In this document: positions 8,023 to 15,373 of the stretch, piece by piece
Numbering within the stretch: the stretch's first letter is position 1
Layout: each line of letters begins with the position of its first letter
Source: CAYUEN01 sp964443745
GTDB taxonomy: Bacteria > Campylobacterota > Campylobacteria > Campylobacterales > QNZT01
Direction: 5' to 3'
Assembly (NCBI GenBank): GCA_964443745.1
Contig: CAYUEN010000038.1
Span: 1-16,783, forward strand
Length of the DNA: 16,783 nucleotides
The notes under the pieces: generated by a model
Database searches by the model: none
Told to the model about the DNA's origin: nothing
The model's input: only the letters and a program-made list of their open reading frames with translations
Translations under genes and position numbers: made by a program

Positions 8023-9425
8023 TGCGTAAAGTGTTGATCATGGTGCTTCTATTCGGAGTCGGAGCGATCGGCCTCCAGGCGAGCTGTCAAAGTCAGCTTT
8101 TTTCGTTCAAGGTCAAAAGTACCAAACGGGTCAAGGGAACCGTTTTGGATGTGCTCGAAAATCTGACGAGCGAATGTAAGATGAGTATGGTTTTCGAGGA
8201 TGAGATATCAAAAGAGATCGTCAACAAGAAAATCAGCTATCTGAATGTCAACAACTTTACACTGACGGCTTTGCTCGATCTGCTGCTTGGCGACAACAAT
8301 CTCTTCTACGAGTTGACGGACAACAACGTTCTGAAGATCAGCTACCTGAAAACCAAATCGTTCTATATCGATTACGTGAGCTTTTCCAAACGTTCGAGCA
8401 CCACCAACAAAACGATCAAAACAGGTTCGACCGAAAACGGCGGCGGTACGACGAGTGTAGATTCGACGAGCGATTTCGCGTTTTGGGGAAAGATCCAAAA
8501 AGAGATCGAAAGCGTTCTCAACCGTGACGGTGACAAATACAGTGCCAGCAAGACACTGATCAACCAGGAGGCGGGGATCGTGACCGTCACCGGCACCAAA
8601 AAACAGCTCGATCGGGTGGAGGAGTATATCAAAAAGGTCACCGAACGTCTCCACAAGCAGATTCTGATCGATGCGAAGATCATCGAAGTGACTTTCGACA
8701 AAGCCCACACCGACGGAATCGACTGGACCAAATTCAAGATCGACCTCAATGGCAACGCACACGGCCAGAAAACAGATCTTATCAACACTTTCAACGATCC
8801 GAGCTACCTGATCGGATACGATTTCACGATCGCGGGTTTGCTCAATTTCCTGCGTACGCAGGGCGATGTCTCCGTCGTCTCCAATCCCAAGGTTTTGACG
8901 CTGAACAACCAACCGGCGGTCATCAATGTCGGAGAAGAGAAAAACTACAAATATTCACTGGGTTCCACCGTCAGCACCACACCCGGCGGCGCGATCGAAA
9001 CGCCCCAGTACGAGGTCGGATCGACTTTTGTCGGAGTGACGCTTAGTATCGTGCCGGAAGTGACCAAAAACGACTTTATCATGCTCAAGGTCAATCCTAC
9101 CATCAGTGAGATTTCCGAACGCCATCTGGACGAGCGCGGCAATCCCGATCTCGCACCCGATATCAAGGTCAAGCAGCTCTCCTCGATCGTGAAAGTCAAA
9201 AACGGGAAAAAAGTGTTGATCGGTGGATTGATCCAAAAAAGAGAAGAGGATCGTATTAACAAAATTCCGCTGTTGGGTGACATCCCTCTGCTGGGAATGG
9301 CCTTCAAAAGCAAAAACAGAGTCCATACCAAAAGCGAAATGATCATCGTGATCACACCGCGGCTCGTCACCGGAGACGGCGAGGAGTCTCTCGCTTCTTT
9401 AGAGCGTGCTCAAGACACCAAATAA
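8022..9425 (+). CDS. mshL: MshL secretin (outer-membrane pilus channel)
   Basis: A 467-residue secretin that forms the outer-membrane pore for the pilus. It has a signal peptide (1 to about 20). The STN-like N-terminal module at 27-107 contains KVKSTKRVKGTVLDVLENL and LLDLLLGDNN. A Gly/Ser/Thr linker is at 124-150, an N1-like domain at about 155-212, and the secretin domain at 213-450. The last shows VVSNPKVLTLNNQPAVINVG, LSIVPEV, VLIGGLI and IPLLGDIPLLGMAF, ending in MIIVITPRLV. Cys22 and Cys52 are the only cysteines; Cys22 follows the signal region but the -3 residue is Gln, so a lipoprotein signal is unlikely. ATG 8022 is preferred (GAGGAG 5 nt upstream, TGATG overlap with mshK); ATG 8019 is also in frame. 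Length fits MshL/PulD-short secretins. Confidence 0.9.
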   Translation: MRKVLIMVLLFGVGAIGLQASCQSQLFSFKVKSTKRVKGTVLDVLENLTSECKMSMVFEDEISKEIVNKKISYLNVNNFTLTALLDLLLGDNNLFYELTDNNVLKISYLKTKSFYIDYVSFSKRSSTTNKTIKTGSTENGGGTTSVDSTSDFAFWGKIQKEIESVLNRDGDKYSASKTLINQEAGIVTVTGTKKQLDRVEEYIKKVTERLHKQILIDAKIIEVTFDKAHTDGIDWTKFKIDLNGNAHGQKTDLINTFNDPSYLIGYDFTIAGLLNFLRTQGDVSVVSNPKVLTLNNQPAVINVGEEKNYKYSLGSTVSTTPGGAIETPQYEVGSTFVGVTLSIVPEVTKNDFIMLKVNPTISEISERHLDERGNPDLAPDIKVKQLSSIVKVKNGKKVLIGGLIQKREEDRINKIPLLGDIPLLGMAFKSKNRVHTKSEMIIVITPRLVTGDGEESLASLERAQDTK

Positions 9426-9432
9426 GTTATAT

Positions 9433-9441
9433 TGTTATAAA
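9433..9441 (+). promoter_or_regulatory. Possible extended -10 promoter placing transcription start at the mshM ATG
   Basis: The 23 bases between mshL and mshM contain TG-T-TATAAA (TG at 9433-9434, hexamer 9436-9441), an extended -10 form, in an AT-rich stretch. Seven bases further on is the A of the mshM ATG (9449). No Shine-Dalgarno lies before that ATG. A transcript starting here would be leaderless. There is no clear -35. The alternative is that mshM is simply read from the upstream operon with poor initiation. Confidence 0.35.
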
Positions 9442-9448
9442 ATATACT

Positions 9449-10252
9449 ATGGAACAATATATCGAAGCGAAAAAACTTTTCAGAGACGATACGGATCTGG
9501 GTGGTTATTTCGACAGTCTCACTTTCGAATATGCCAAAAGGGAGTTGATCGAAGCGGTCAACTCCCATGATACGCCACTGATCTTTCTGCTCGGGGATCC
9601 GGGAGTGGGCAAGAGTTTTCTGATGCACTTTCTTGCCAACCGTGTACAAAACGCCAAAATCGCCAAACACTTCACGCACCCTTATTTCGAGGAGAAGGAG
9701 TTGCTCGAAGCACTGGTATCGCTGACCGGCCCCAACGTCGAACACAACCAGCACAGTACGCAAGCACTCATCAACCACCTCAAAAGGCATTTCCACGATC
9801 TCGAGTATACGATTCTGATCGACGAGGCGCAACTTCTGAACGAACAGCAGATCGAATTGATCCGCATACTCAGCGATATGAAACTTTTCCAGTTCGTATT
9901 GGCGATGCATAGAAAAGAGGGGGAATTCATTTTGCAAAAACCCCATTTCAAATCACGTGTAACGAAGACGATCTATCTGGAGAGTCTCAGTTTCGATGAG
10001 GTGGGACGCTACATCGAGCAGCGGCTCCTTTCCCGAAATCTGAGCGATCTGGCTGCACAGTTTTCCAAAAAAAATGTAAAGTTCATTGCCGAAACGGCGC
10101 AAAGAAACTTTCGAACGACCAAAAAGATGCTGGTGACGCTTTTTGAAATTATGAATCTCGCTCACAAAGGCAATATGCCTCGATATGAAAAGATCGACAG
10201 GCGAACGTTGACGATGGCGGCGATCGATATAGGATTGATCGATGTTGAATAA
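9449..10252 (+). CDS. mshM: MshM-like AAA ATPase (ExeA/GspA family)
   Basis: A 267-residue P-loop ATPase. Walker A is GDPGVGKS (49-56), Walker B ILIDEAQ (122-128), and an Arg-containing region (FRTTKKML, 221-228) is in the place expected for sensor 2. There is no membrane segment and no C-terminal peptidoglycan-binding domain, so it is the short ATPase form (MshM), unlike full-length ExeA. In type II secretion, ExeA with ExeB helps place the secretin across the peptidoglycan; here MshM lies directly between the secretin gene and the MshN gene, consistent with that job. It is the only plus-strand assembly gene with a real gap (23 nt) before it and it lacks a Shine-Dalgarno. It overlaps mshN by 11 nt. 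Confidence 0.85.
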   Translation: MEQYIEAKKLFRDDTDLGGYFDSLTFEYAKRELIEAVNSHDTPLIFLLGDPGVGKSFLMHFLANRVQNAKIAKHFTHPYFEEKELLEALVSLTGPNVEHNQHSTQALINHLKRHFHDLEYTILIDEAQLLNEQQIELIRILSDMKLFQFVLAMHRKEGEFILQKPHFKSRVTKTIYLESLSFDEVGRYIEQRLLSRNLSDLAAQFSKKNVKFIAETAQRNFRTTKKMLVTLFEIMNLAHKGNMPRYEKIDRRTLTMAAIDIGLIDVE

Positions 10253-10892
10253 CGATTTTCCCAAACTGGTGGAGAAGTACCAGCGCTATCGCCGCAAAAA
10301 AAGGATGCGATTTTTGAGCCGGCTTTCGGTCGTGGTGCTTGTGGTAGCCGTCGGATGGCTCGGCTATCAAAACCGGGCATTGCTGACTCCCAAAAACAAG
10401 CCGGTCGAAAAAAAGACAGCCCAAAACAACACCACCGCCGCCGCGGCTCCGGTCAAAAAGGCCGCATCTAAACCCGTACCGAAGAAAAAACCGGAAAAAG
10501 TCGCCGTCAGGACACCGAAGTCGAAGCCGATGCCAAACCGTGTCTATCCGCGCAAAAGCAGAGAGCTCAAAGAGAGCGATGCACGTGCCTTGAAATTCAA
10601 AATCACCAAAAAAGAGAATCTTTTCGAACTGATCAAAAAGAACAAAAAAGAGCAAACCTACAGCTCGGCGATCGCACTGGCACACTACTTCATGGAGCAG
10701 CAGGAGTACAAGGAGGCGATCAAATGGGCAATCAGAGCAAGTAAAAAAAATCCCAGAAAGAGCGAACCGTGGATCATCTACGCCAAAGCAAAAGCCGCGA
10801 CCGGCAAAACCGATATCGCGAAAAAAGCTCTTCGGATCTATCTCCAACGGCATAATTCAAAAGAGGTACGAAATTTGCTTGAATCCCTTTAA
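10242..10892 (+). CDS. mshN: MshN-like membrane-anchored TPR protein
   Basis: A 216-residue bitopic protein. It has a basic cytoplasmic tail (1-26), a membrane segment at about 27-42 (LSVVVLVVAVGWLGY), and a low-complexity Lys/Pro/Ala linker (49-105) that could cross the periplasm. A C-terminal helical region (139-214) has the look of tetratricopeptide repeats: ALAHYFMEQQEYKEAIKWA, then AKAKAATGKTDIAKKALRIY. This is the layout of MshN and of partners of ExeA-type ATPases. It starts inside the end of mshM (11-nt overlap) with AGGA 7 nt upstream. Likely role: secretin placement or scaffold contact in the periplasm. It is identified by architecture and by lying between mshM and mshE. Confidence 0.7.
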   Translation: MLNNDFPKLVEKYQRYRRKKRMRFLSRLSVVVLVVAVGWLGYQNRALLTPKNKPVEKKTAQNNTTAAAAPVKKAASKPVPKKKPEKVAVRTPKSKPMPNRVYPRKSRELKESDARALKFKITKKENLFELIKKNKKEQTYSSAIALAHYFMEQQEYKEAIKWAIRASKKNPRKSEPWIIYAKAKAATGKTDIAKKALRIYLQRHNSKEVRNLLESL

Positions 10893-10906
10893 AAACGGGA
10901 TCTTGT

Positions 10907-12568
10907 ATGCAAAAAATCAGGCTCGGCGATCTTCTCGTCGAAAAAGAGTATATTACCGAAGCGCAGCTGATGCATGCGCTCAAGCTCCAAAAAGAGAGCA
11001 ATTTCACCAAAAAGCTGGGTGAAATCTTCATCGAAGAAGGACTCATCAGCGAGAAGGAGCTCGCGCTCGTTCTCGCCGATCAGCTCGGCTACGAATTTGT
11101 CGATCTCTACAGCGTCAACATCGACTTTTCGCTGATGAAAAACTTTCCGCTCAATCTTTTCAAAAGTACAGAATCGATTCTTTTCAAAGAGGATGAGGAC
11201 TTCATCCATGTCGCGGTGGCCGATCCACTCAATTACGACGCTATGGAGTTGCTCGAGCGGACGATCGTCCTCAAGCCTCTCAAATACTACATCGCTCTCA
11301 GGCCCGATATCAAGCATGTTTTCGAGAGGATGGAGATCATCGAGACCGCCAGGTCGCTGATGGAGAGGGTCAAAAAGGAGATCCATTCCACCGAATACAA
11401 ACTCGATAACGAGCAGAGTTCGATCATGCTGTTGATCGAACAGATTCTCAAGAGTTCGATCGCCAACAACGCCAGCGACATTCATATCGAACCCAACGAT
11501 ACGGACGTCTCGGTCAGAAACAGGGTCGACGGCGTATTGAGGGAGATTTTCGTCCTCGATCTGGAGGTTTATAACGCGCTAGCTTCCAGGATAAAGATCC
11601 TTGGCAATCTCGATATTTCCGAGAAGAGACGGGCGCAGGACGGCCGTTTTTCGATGCAGATATCGGGAAGAGATTACGATTTCAGGCTTTCGACCGCTCC
11701 TACGATGCATGGAGAATCGATCGTCATGCGTATTCTCGACCAGCAAAAGATTCTGCTCAAACTCAACGAATTAGGAATGCAGGAGAAAAATCTAAAAAAA
11801 TTCGAAGAACTCCTCAAAGCACCCTATGGGATCGTCTTCGTCACCGGGCCCACCGGAAGCGGAAAGACGACGACGCTCTATGCCGCACTCAATGAAATCA
11901 AGGATATCGAAAACAAAATCATCACGATCGAAGATCCGATCGAGTATCAGTTGCCGCTGGTGCAGCAGATGCAGATCAACGACAAAATCGGCTACGGATT
12001 CAACGACGTTCTCAGATCGGTCTTGAGACAGGATCCGGATATCATCATGGTCGGTGAGATCCGGGACAAAGAGACACTCACTACCGCCACGGGAGCTTCT
12101 CTAACGGGGCATCTGGTTTTTTCCACCCTCCATACCAACGACGCACCCAGCGCGATCACCCGAATGGCGCAGATGGGGCTACAATCCTATCTGATCGCCG
12201 ATTCTCTCGTGGGTATCGTGACGCAGCGGCTTGTGCGGAAAGTCTGCACCTACTGCAAAAAAGAACACAAACCGCAACTCTCCCTGATCAAGAAAGTCAG
12301 AGAATATCTTCCCGAAAATCCCACTTTCTATCTTGGGCAGGGGTGTTCCAAATGCGGTTTTTCCGGTTATCTGGGACGTGTGATGATTTGTGAGATTCTC
12401 ACTATCGACGACAGGATCTCCGCTATGATCGCGGAGGATCGAAACAAATACGAAATCTTCGAAACAGCACGCCAAAACGGATTCGAGCCGATGATCGTAG
12501 ATGGGATCGATAAAGCGCTCGAAGGTGTCACTTCCCTCGAAGAGGTTCTGCGGGTGGTGAAAATATGA
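10907..12568 (+). CDS. mshE: MshE assembly ATPase with N-terminal MshEN-type domain
   Basis: A 553-residue hexameric pilus-extension ATPase of the GspE/PilB family. Walker A is GPTGSGKT (314-321); the Asp box region is around ITIEDPIEYQ (339-348); Walker B is DIIMVGEIRD (378-387); the His box is in GHLVFSTLHT (401-410). A four-cysteine zinc site is present (Cys447, Cys450, Cys480, Cys483). The N-terminus has two 24-residue motifs of the MshEN c-di-GMP type, at 5-28 (RLGDLL...L...L..Q) and 36-59 (KLGEIF...L...L..Q). The first has Glu14 where Gly is usual, the second Lys36 where Arg is usual, and the spacer is 7 residues. A Shine-Dalgarno-like GGGA lies in the 14-nt gap after mshN. Overlap with mshG is ATGA. 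Control by c-di-GMP is possible but not shown. Confidence 0.93.
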   Translation: MQKIRLGDLLVEKEYITEAQLMHALKLQKESNFTKKLGEIFIEEGLISEKELALVLADQLGYEFVDLYSVNIDFSLMKNFPLNLFKSTESILFKEDEDFIHVAVADPLNYDAMELLERTIVLKPLKYYIALRPDIKHVFERMEIIETARSLMERVKKEIHSTEYKLDNEQSSIMLLIEQILKSSIANNASDIHIEPNDTDVSVRNRVDGVLREIFVLDLEVYNALASRIKILGNLDISEKRRAQDGRFSMQISGRDYDFRLSTAPTMHGESIVMRILDQQKILLKLNELGMQEKNLKKFEELLKAPYGIVFVTGPTGSGKTTTLYAALNEIKDIENKIITIEDPIEYQLPLVQQMQINDKIGYGFNDVLRSVLRQDPDIIMVGEIRDKETLTTATGASLTGHLVFSTLHTNDAPSAITRMAQMGLQSYLIADSLVGIVTQRLVRKVCTYCKKEHKPQLSLIKKVREYLPENPTFYLGQGCSKCGFSGYLGRVMICEILTIDDRISAMIAEDRNKYEIFETARQNGFEPMIVDGIDKALEGVTSLEEVLRVVKI

Positions 12569-13806
12569 GATATTTCGAAGTGGTCTATCTCGCCGGCGGC
12601 AAAAGAGATAAAACCGTCATCACCTCCAGCCACAAAATCGAAGCGCTCAAGACATTTCAGGAGATGGGCAGAGGGGTACTCGTCTCGATCAAGGAGGTCA
12701 ACGAGCCGTTTTCCCGCAAACTCGAGAAACTGAAAAACGAAATCGCAAGTGCGTCGTTGAAAAGAAAAGTGCCTCTTGAACCCTATATCGCGTCGCTCAG
12801 GCAGCTTGGGGTGATGCTCGATGCGGGAATGCCCCTCAATCAATCGCTCAACGAAGTGGTCAACACTACCGACCAAAGGCAGATTCGTGAAATTTTCCAT
12901 CAGATCGCTCTGGATATCGAGGCGGGTCAGAGCCTGACCGAAGCGTTCGAGCATTTCTCCTACGAGCTGGGCCATATCTCTTCGGCGATCATTAGCTTAG
13001 GAGAGCAGACGGGAACGCTCAGCGAGTCGGTACTCAAGCTCGCCTTCATCCTCGAAGAGGTCAACGAAAACCGCAAAAAACTCAAAAAAGCGCTGCGCTA
13101 TCCCATCATCGTCATTTTTACGATGATCGCCGCATTTATCGCCGTAATCAAGATGATCGTTCCACAGTTCAAGGAGATGTTCGAAGATTATGGAAGCGAA
13201 TTGCCGATGCCGACCCGGATACTGCTGGGAATCGATGGATTTATCAAAGAGTATGGCATTTTCGTATTGGCGGGAATCGTATCGATCATCGTGATCCATA
13301 CGCTGCTGTATAGAGGAAATCCGCGTTACAAATACTTGATGGACAAATGGCTGCAGAAACTCTACCTTTTTGGACGTATCAACCGCCTCTCCATGACGGG
13401 GCGCTTCATGTTCGTCTTCAACAAGCTGACCAACTCGGGTATCCCGATCATCAAAGCGCTGGAGATCGCGAAGAATGTCGTCGAAAACAGTTATCTCAAA
13501 GAGCGCTTCGCGACGATCGGCGGCGCGATCGAAGAGGGAAAACCCCTCACGCAGGGATTCGAAGAGAGTGGGCAGTTTGAAAACATGATCATCCAGATGG
13601 TCAAAGCGGGCGAAACGAGCGGTACGCTCAATACGATGCTCGAAAAGGTCGATGCCTACTACACCACCAAATATAACGATCTGGTCGACAACATCTCCAC
13701 CTATATCGAGCCGCTTATGATCTTTATGATCGCCGGATTCCTGCTGCTGATGGCTCTGGGAATCTTTCTGCCGATGTGGTCGATGGCGGATGTGGTTGGC
13801 AACTGA
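12565..13806 (+). CDS. mshG: MshG inner-membrane platform protein (GspF/PilC family)
   Basis: A 413-residue polytopic platform protein that works with MshE to add pilin subunits. Two GspF cytoplasmic domains are visible: the first around 75-180 (YIASLRQLGVMLDAGMPL, then SLGEQTGTLSESV), the second around 278-380 (MFVFNKLTNSGIPIIKALE, then MVKAGETSGTLNTML). Membrane segments are at about 180-200, 231-248 and 382-403. The N-terminal 60 residues form the small beta domain common to the family. The length is normal. The start overlaps mshE (ATGA). It is the last gene of the plus-strand run and ends 2 nt before the stop of a pilin on the opposite strand. Confidence 0.93.
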   Translation: MRYFEVVYLAGGKRDKTVITSSHKIEALKTFQEMGRGVLVSIKEVNEPFSRKLEKLKNEIASASLKRKVPLEPYIASLRQLGVMLDAGMPLNQSLNEVVNTTDQRQIREIFHQIALDIEAGQSLTEAFEHFSYELGHISSAIISLGEQTGTLSESVLKLAFILEEVNENRKKLKKALRYPIIVIFTMIAAFIAVIKMIVPQFKEMFEDYGSELPMPTRILLGIDGFIKEYGIFVLAGIVSIIVIHTLLYRGNPRYKYLMDKWLQKLYLFGRINRLSMTGRFMFVFNKLTNSGIPIIKALEIAKNVVENSYLKERFATIGGAIEEGKPLTQGFEESGQFENMIIQMVKAGETSGTLNTMLEKVDAYYTTKYNDLVDNISTYIEPLMIFMIAGFLLLMALGIFLPMWSMADVVGN

Positions 13807-13808
13807 GT

Positions 13809-14453
13809 CTAACTACACCCGATCGAAAAGCCTATCCCAAGCTCCGAATCGGAAAAATCGACCGGCAGTGTACCGTTGACATCGATCAACATGAAATCTC
13901 CGGCCGTTATCTGTTTGAGTGGGGAGTGGTCGCTGGAGACTTGACAGCCCGAGGTGGCGTTGGCGTCCACTACATAGAGCCAGAAGTCGTTTTTGTCCGG
14001 TTTTCCCGCGATATCCCTGCCGACGACGGTAGTCGGAAATTTGACGCCGAGTTTGGGATCGGAAGCCTTGGCGGTATAGAGAATATAGGTGATGTTGCTT
14101 TCGGACGTCAGCGCTTTCTGGATCGTAAATCCGCTTTTCGAGGAGCTTTTGAGCAGCGCGCCTAGGGGATCGCCGTTTCGGCCAAGATCGTAAGGATAGC
14201 CGTGTGCGGAGAGATCATGATCGATATCGTCTTCGATACCGTCTCCGTTCCAGTCGAAATCGTCTTCGCTCACGCTCCATGTGCCGTGAATGCTTTCCAA
14301 TGCGGCGGCGATGGAGGAGGCGGTCGAAAGCTCCGCGGAGCTTTTGGCTTGATCTTTGATGCCCGTAAATTTCGGTACCGCCATTCCTGCCAGTACACCG
14401 ATGATCACAATGACGAAAATCAACTCTACCATCGTAAATGCGGATCGTCTCAT
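13809..14453 (-). CDS. Type IV pilin-like protein 1 (candidate structural pilin with Ca-loop-like motif)
   Basis: A 214-residue prepilin, a candidate major or alternative MSHA pilin. Leader MRRSA, then FTMVELIFVIVIIGVLAGMA; Glu at +5, Ala at -1. The globular part has an acidic loop, D67-W-N69-G-D71-G-I-E-D75-D76-I-D78, of the DxNxDG calcium-loop type. The C-terminal part shares with the other two pilins the signature DIAGKPDKNDFWLY (148-160) and DFMLIDVNGT (186-195). Cys170 and Cys213 could close a C-terminal disulfide loop. AAAGGA lies 8 nt before the ATG, and a perfect TATAAT is just upstream, so it may have its own promoter. It converges on mshG with 2 nt between stops. Whether it or its neighbours build the filament cannot be decided from sequence. 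Confidence 0.85.
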   Translation of the reverse strand: MRRSAFTMVELIFVIVIIGVLAGMAVPKFTGIKDQAKSSAELSTASSIAAALESIHGTWSVSEDDFDWNGDGIEDDIDHDLSAHGYPYDLGRNGDPLGALLKSSSKSGFTIQKALTSESNITYILYTAKASDPKLGVKFPTTVVGRDIAGKPDKNDFWLYVVDANATSGCQVSSDHSPLKQITAGDFMLIDVNGTLPVDFSDSELGIGFSIGCS

Positions 14454-14476
14454 GTCTGTTTTCCTTTGTCAAAACT

Positions 14477-14482
14477 ATTATA
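14477..14482 (-). promoter_or_regulatory. Candidate sigma-70 -10 box for pilin 1
   Basis: In the 120-bp gap between pilins 2 and 1, the minus strand reads TATAAT at 14482-14477, a perfect -10. The expected start near 14470 would give a leader of about 17 nt containing AAAGGA (14467-14462). No good -35 is seen at 17 nt, which is common in Campylobacterota promoters; the upstream region has a T-run on this strand instead. It would let pilin 1 be expressed independently of pilins 2 and 3. The rest of the gap holds an A/T-run (14535-14542) and part of the hairpin at the end of pilin 2. Confidence 0.5.
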
Positions 14483-14561
14483 CATATATCGGACGAAAAA
14501 CGATCGAGGTGAGATTCTTTTGTAAATCGGAAAGTTTTTTTTAATAAGATGTAGCGATTTC

Positions 14562-14589
14562 GGACACCTCGCGTTAGTGCGAGGGTGCC
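14562..14589 (-). promoter_or_regulatory. Stem-loop spanning the stop codon of pilin 2
   Basis: CCTCGC (14567-14572) and GCGAGG (14579-14584) pair perfectly around a 6-base loop that holds the TAA stop of pilin 2 (14574-14576). The stem extends outward with two bulges to GG/CC at 14562-14563 and 14588-14589. On the minus strand no U-run follows, so it is not a canonical intrinsic terminator. It could protect or define the 3' end of the pilin 2 message. Confidence 0.45.
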
Positions 14590-15278
14590 CTGAAGGCGTA
14601 GGCGGAGGAAGGATTGTTCGCCAGGCCGCGTAGCCGTACGTAGCCGATATTGGTCAGGGGACGGGTGCCGTTGACGTCGATCAGCTTGATCTCTCCAGCG
14701 TGGACGATTGTCGGATTGATCGGTGCGTTTGTGGAAGAGGAGGTGATGTTGATATCGACCGGACTCGGGTTGAAAACCCAAAAGTCGTTTTTATCGGGTT
14801 GGCCCGCCAGATCTTCTCCGGGAGCGTCGGTGGGATAGGAGGCTCCCGTATTTGATTTTGTCGCTTCATCCTCGATCATAAGTGGATTGCAATACAATCC
14901 GTCGTTGAAACTGGAATAACCTCTGCAATCTACGGGATAATATCCGATGATCTTGAGTTTTCTGTTGTTTTTGGCGACCCTAGAGAGGACGGTATGGGCG
15001 TCGTTGATCGCTTTGTAGTGGTCCGCGCGTGCGCCGGAGTCGGTGTCGTTCATATCTTTGTATTCGTGCCAGTTGACCTTCAGATCGTCGTAATCTTTGC
15101 TTCTGGCTTCGATCTCCGCCATAATCGCCGCGTCGATTCCTTTCATACTGGCCATTTCGCTGTTGGTTTTGGCTTGGTTTTTGACATTGACGAAGTTGGG
15201 GATCGCCGCTGCCGCGAGAATGCCGATGACGACAATGACGAAAATCAACTCTATCAGTGTAAAAGCGTTGCGTTTCAT
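14574..15278 (-). CDS. Type IV pilin-like protein 2
   Basis: A 234-residue prepilin. The start is the ATG at 15278 (MKRNA then FTLIELIFVIVVIGILAAAAIP), with AAGGA 5 nt upstream. An upstream in-frame codon at 15326 would add 16 residues before the leader and is rejected. Ala is at -1, Glu at +5. It is closely related to pilin 3: both have a WH motif, then INxxxxVLS, then LKI and a YxxVD segment, as well as the shared signature DLAGQPDKNDFWVF (157-169) and GEIKLIDVNGT (195-205). Cys118 and Cys130 form a likely small disulfide loop absent from pilin 3. The stop lies in a hairpin loop. The gene lies downstream of the inserted transposase element, so transcription from pilin 3 must cross the element or start in the 65-bp gap, where no convincing promoter is seen. 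Confidence 0.85.
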   Translation of the reverse strand: MKRNAFTLIELIFVIVVIGILAAAAIPNFVNVKNQAKTNSEMASMKGIDAAIMAEIEARSKDYDDLKVNWHEYKDMNDTDSGARADHYKAINDAHTVLSRVAKNNRKLKIIGYYPVDCRGYSSFNDGLYCNPLMIEDEATKSNTGASYPTDAPGEDLAGQPDKNDFWVFNPSPVDINITSSSTNAPINPTIVHAGEIKLIDVNGTRPLTNIGYVRLRGLANNPSSAYAFRAPSH

Positions 15279-15345
15279 GGTGTTCCTTCTTTTGTTGGAG
15301 TGTTGCTGTCTATAGTAGATCGTCAAAAACAGCGATTTCTAAATA

Positions 15346-15373
15346 GGGGTCAGGGCTTGAATTTTAACTTTTT
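15346..15373 (+). repeat. Left terminal inverted repeat of the transposase element
   Basis: Twenty-eight bases starting GGGGTCAGGGCTTG and ending in a run of T. It is an exact inverted copy of 16160-16187. It overlaps the 3' end of the transposase gene and encodes that protein's last residues (KKLKFKP and the TGA stop). Confidence 0.9.

Noticed and set aside
14484..14520. FliA (sigma-28)-like -10, CCGATATA, upstream of pilin 1
   Set aside because: No TAAA-type -35 at about 15 nt; the nearby TATAAT is the simpler choice.
14535..14542. T-run on the plus strand as a terminator for the assembly operon
   Set aside because: No GC-rich hairpin precedes it on the plus strand and it lies about 730 bases past mshG, beyond pilin 1.
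14653..14662. GGTCAGGGG inside pilin 2, similar to the start of the element's inverted repeat
   Set aside because: The match is only about eight bases and lies in normal coding sequence; not another repeat copy.
15279..15326. Upstream extension of pilin 2 to a start at 15326
   Set aside because: It would put 16 polar residues before MKRNA-FTLIEL; AAGGA sits at the correct distance from the ATG at 15278.
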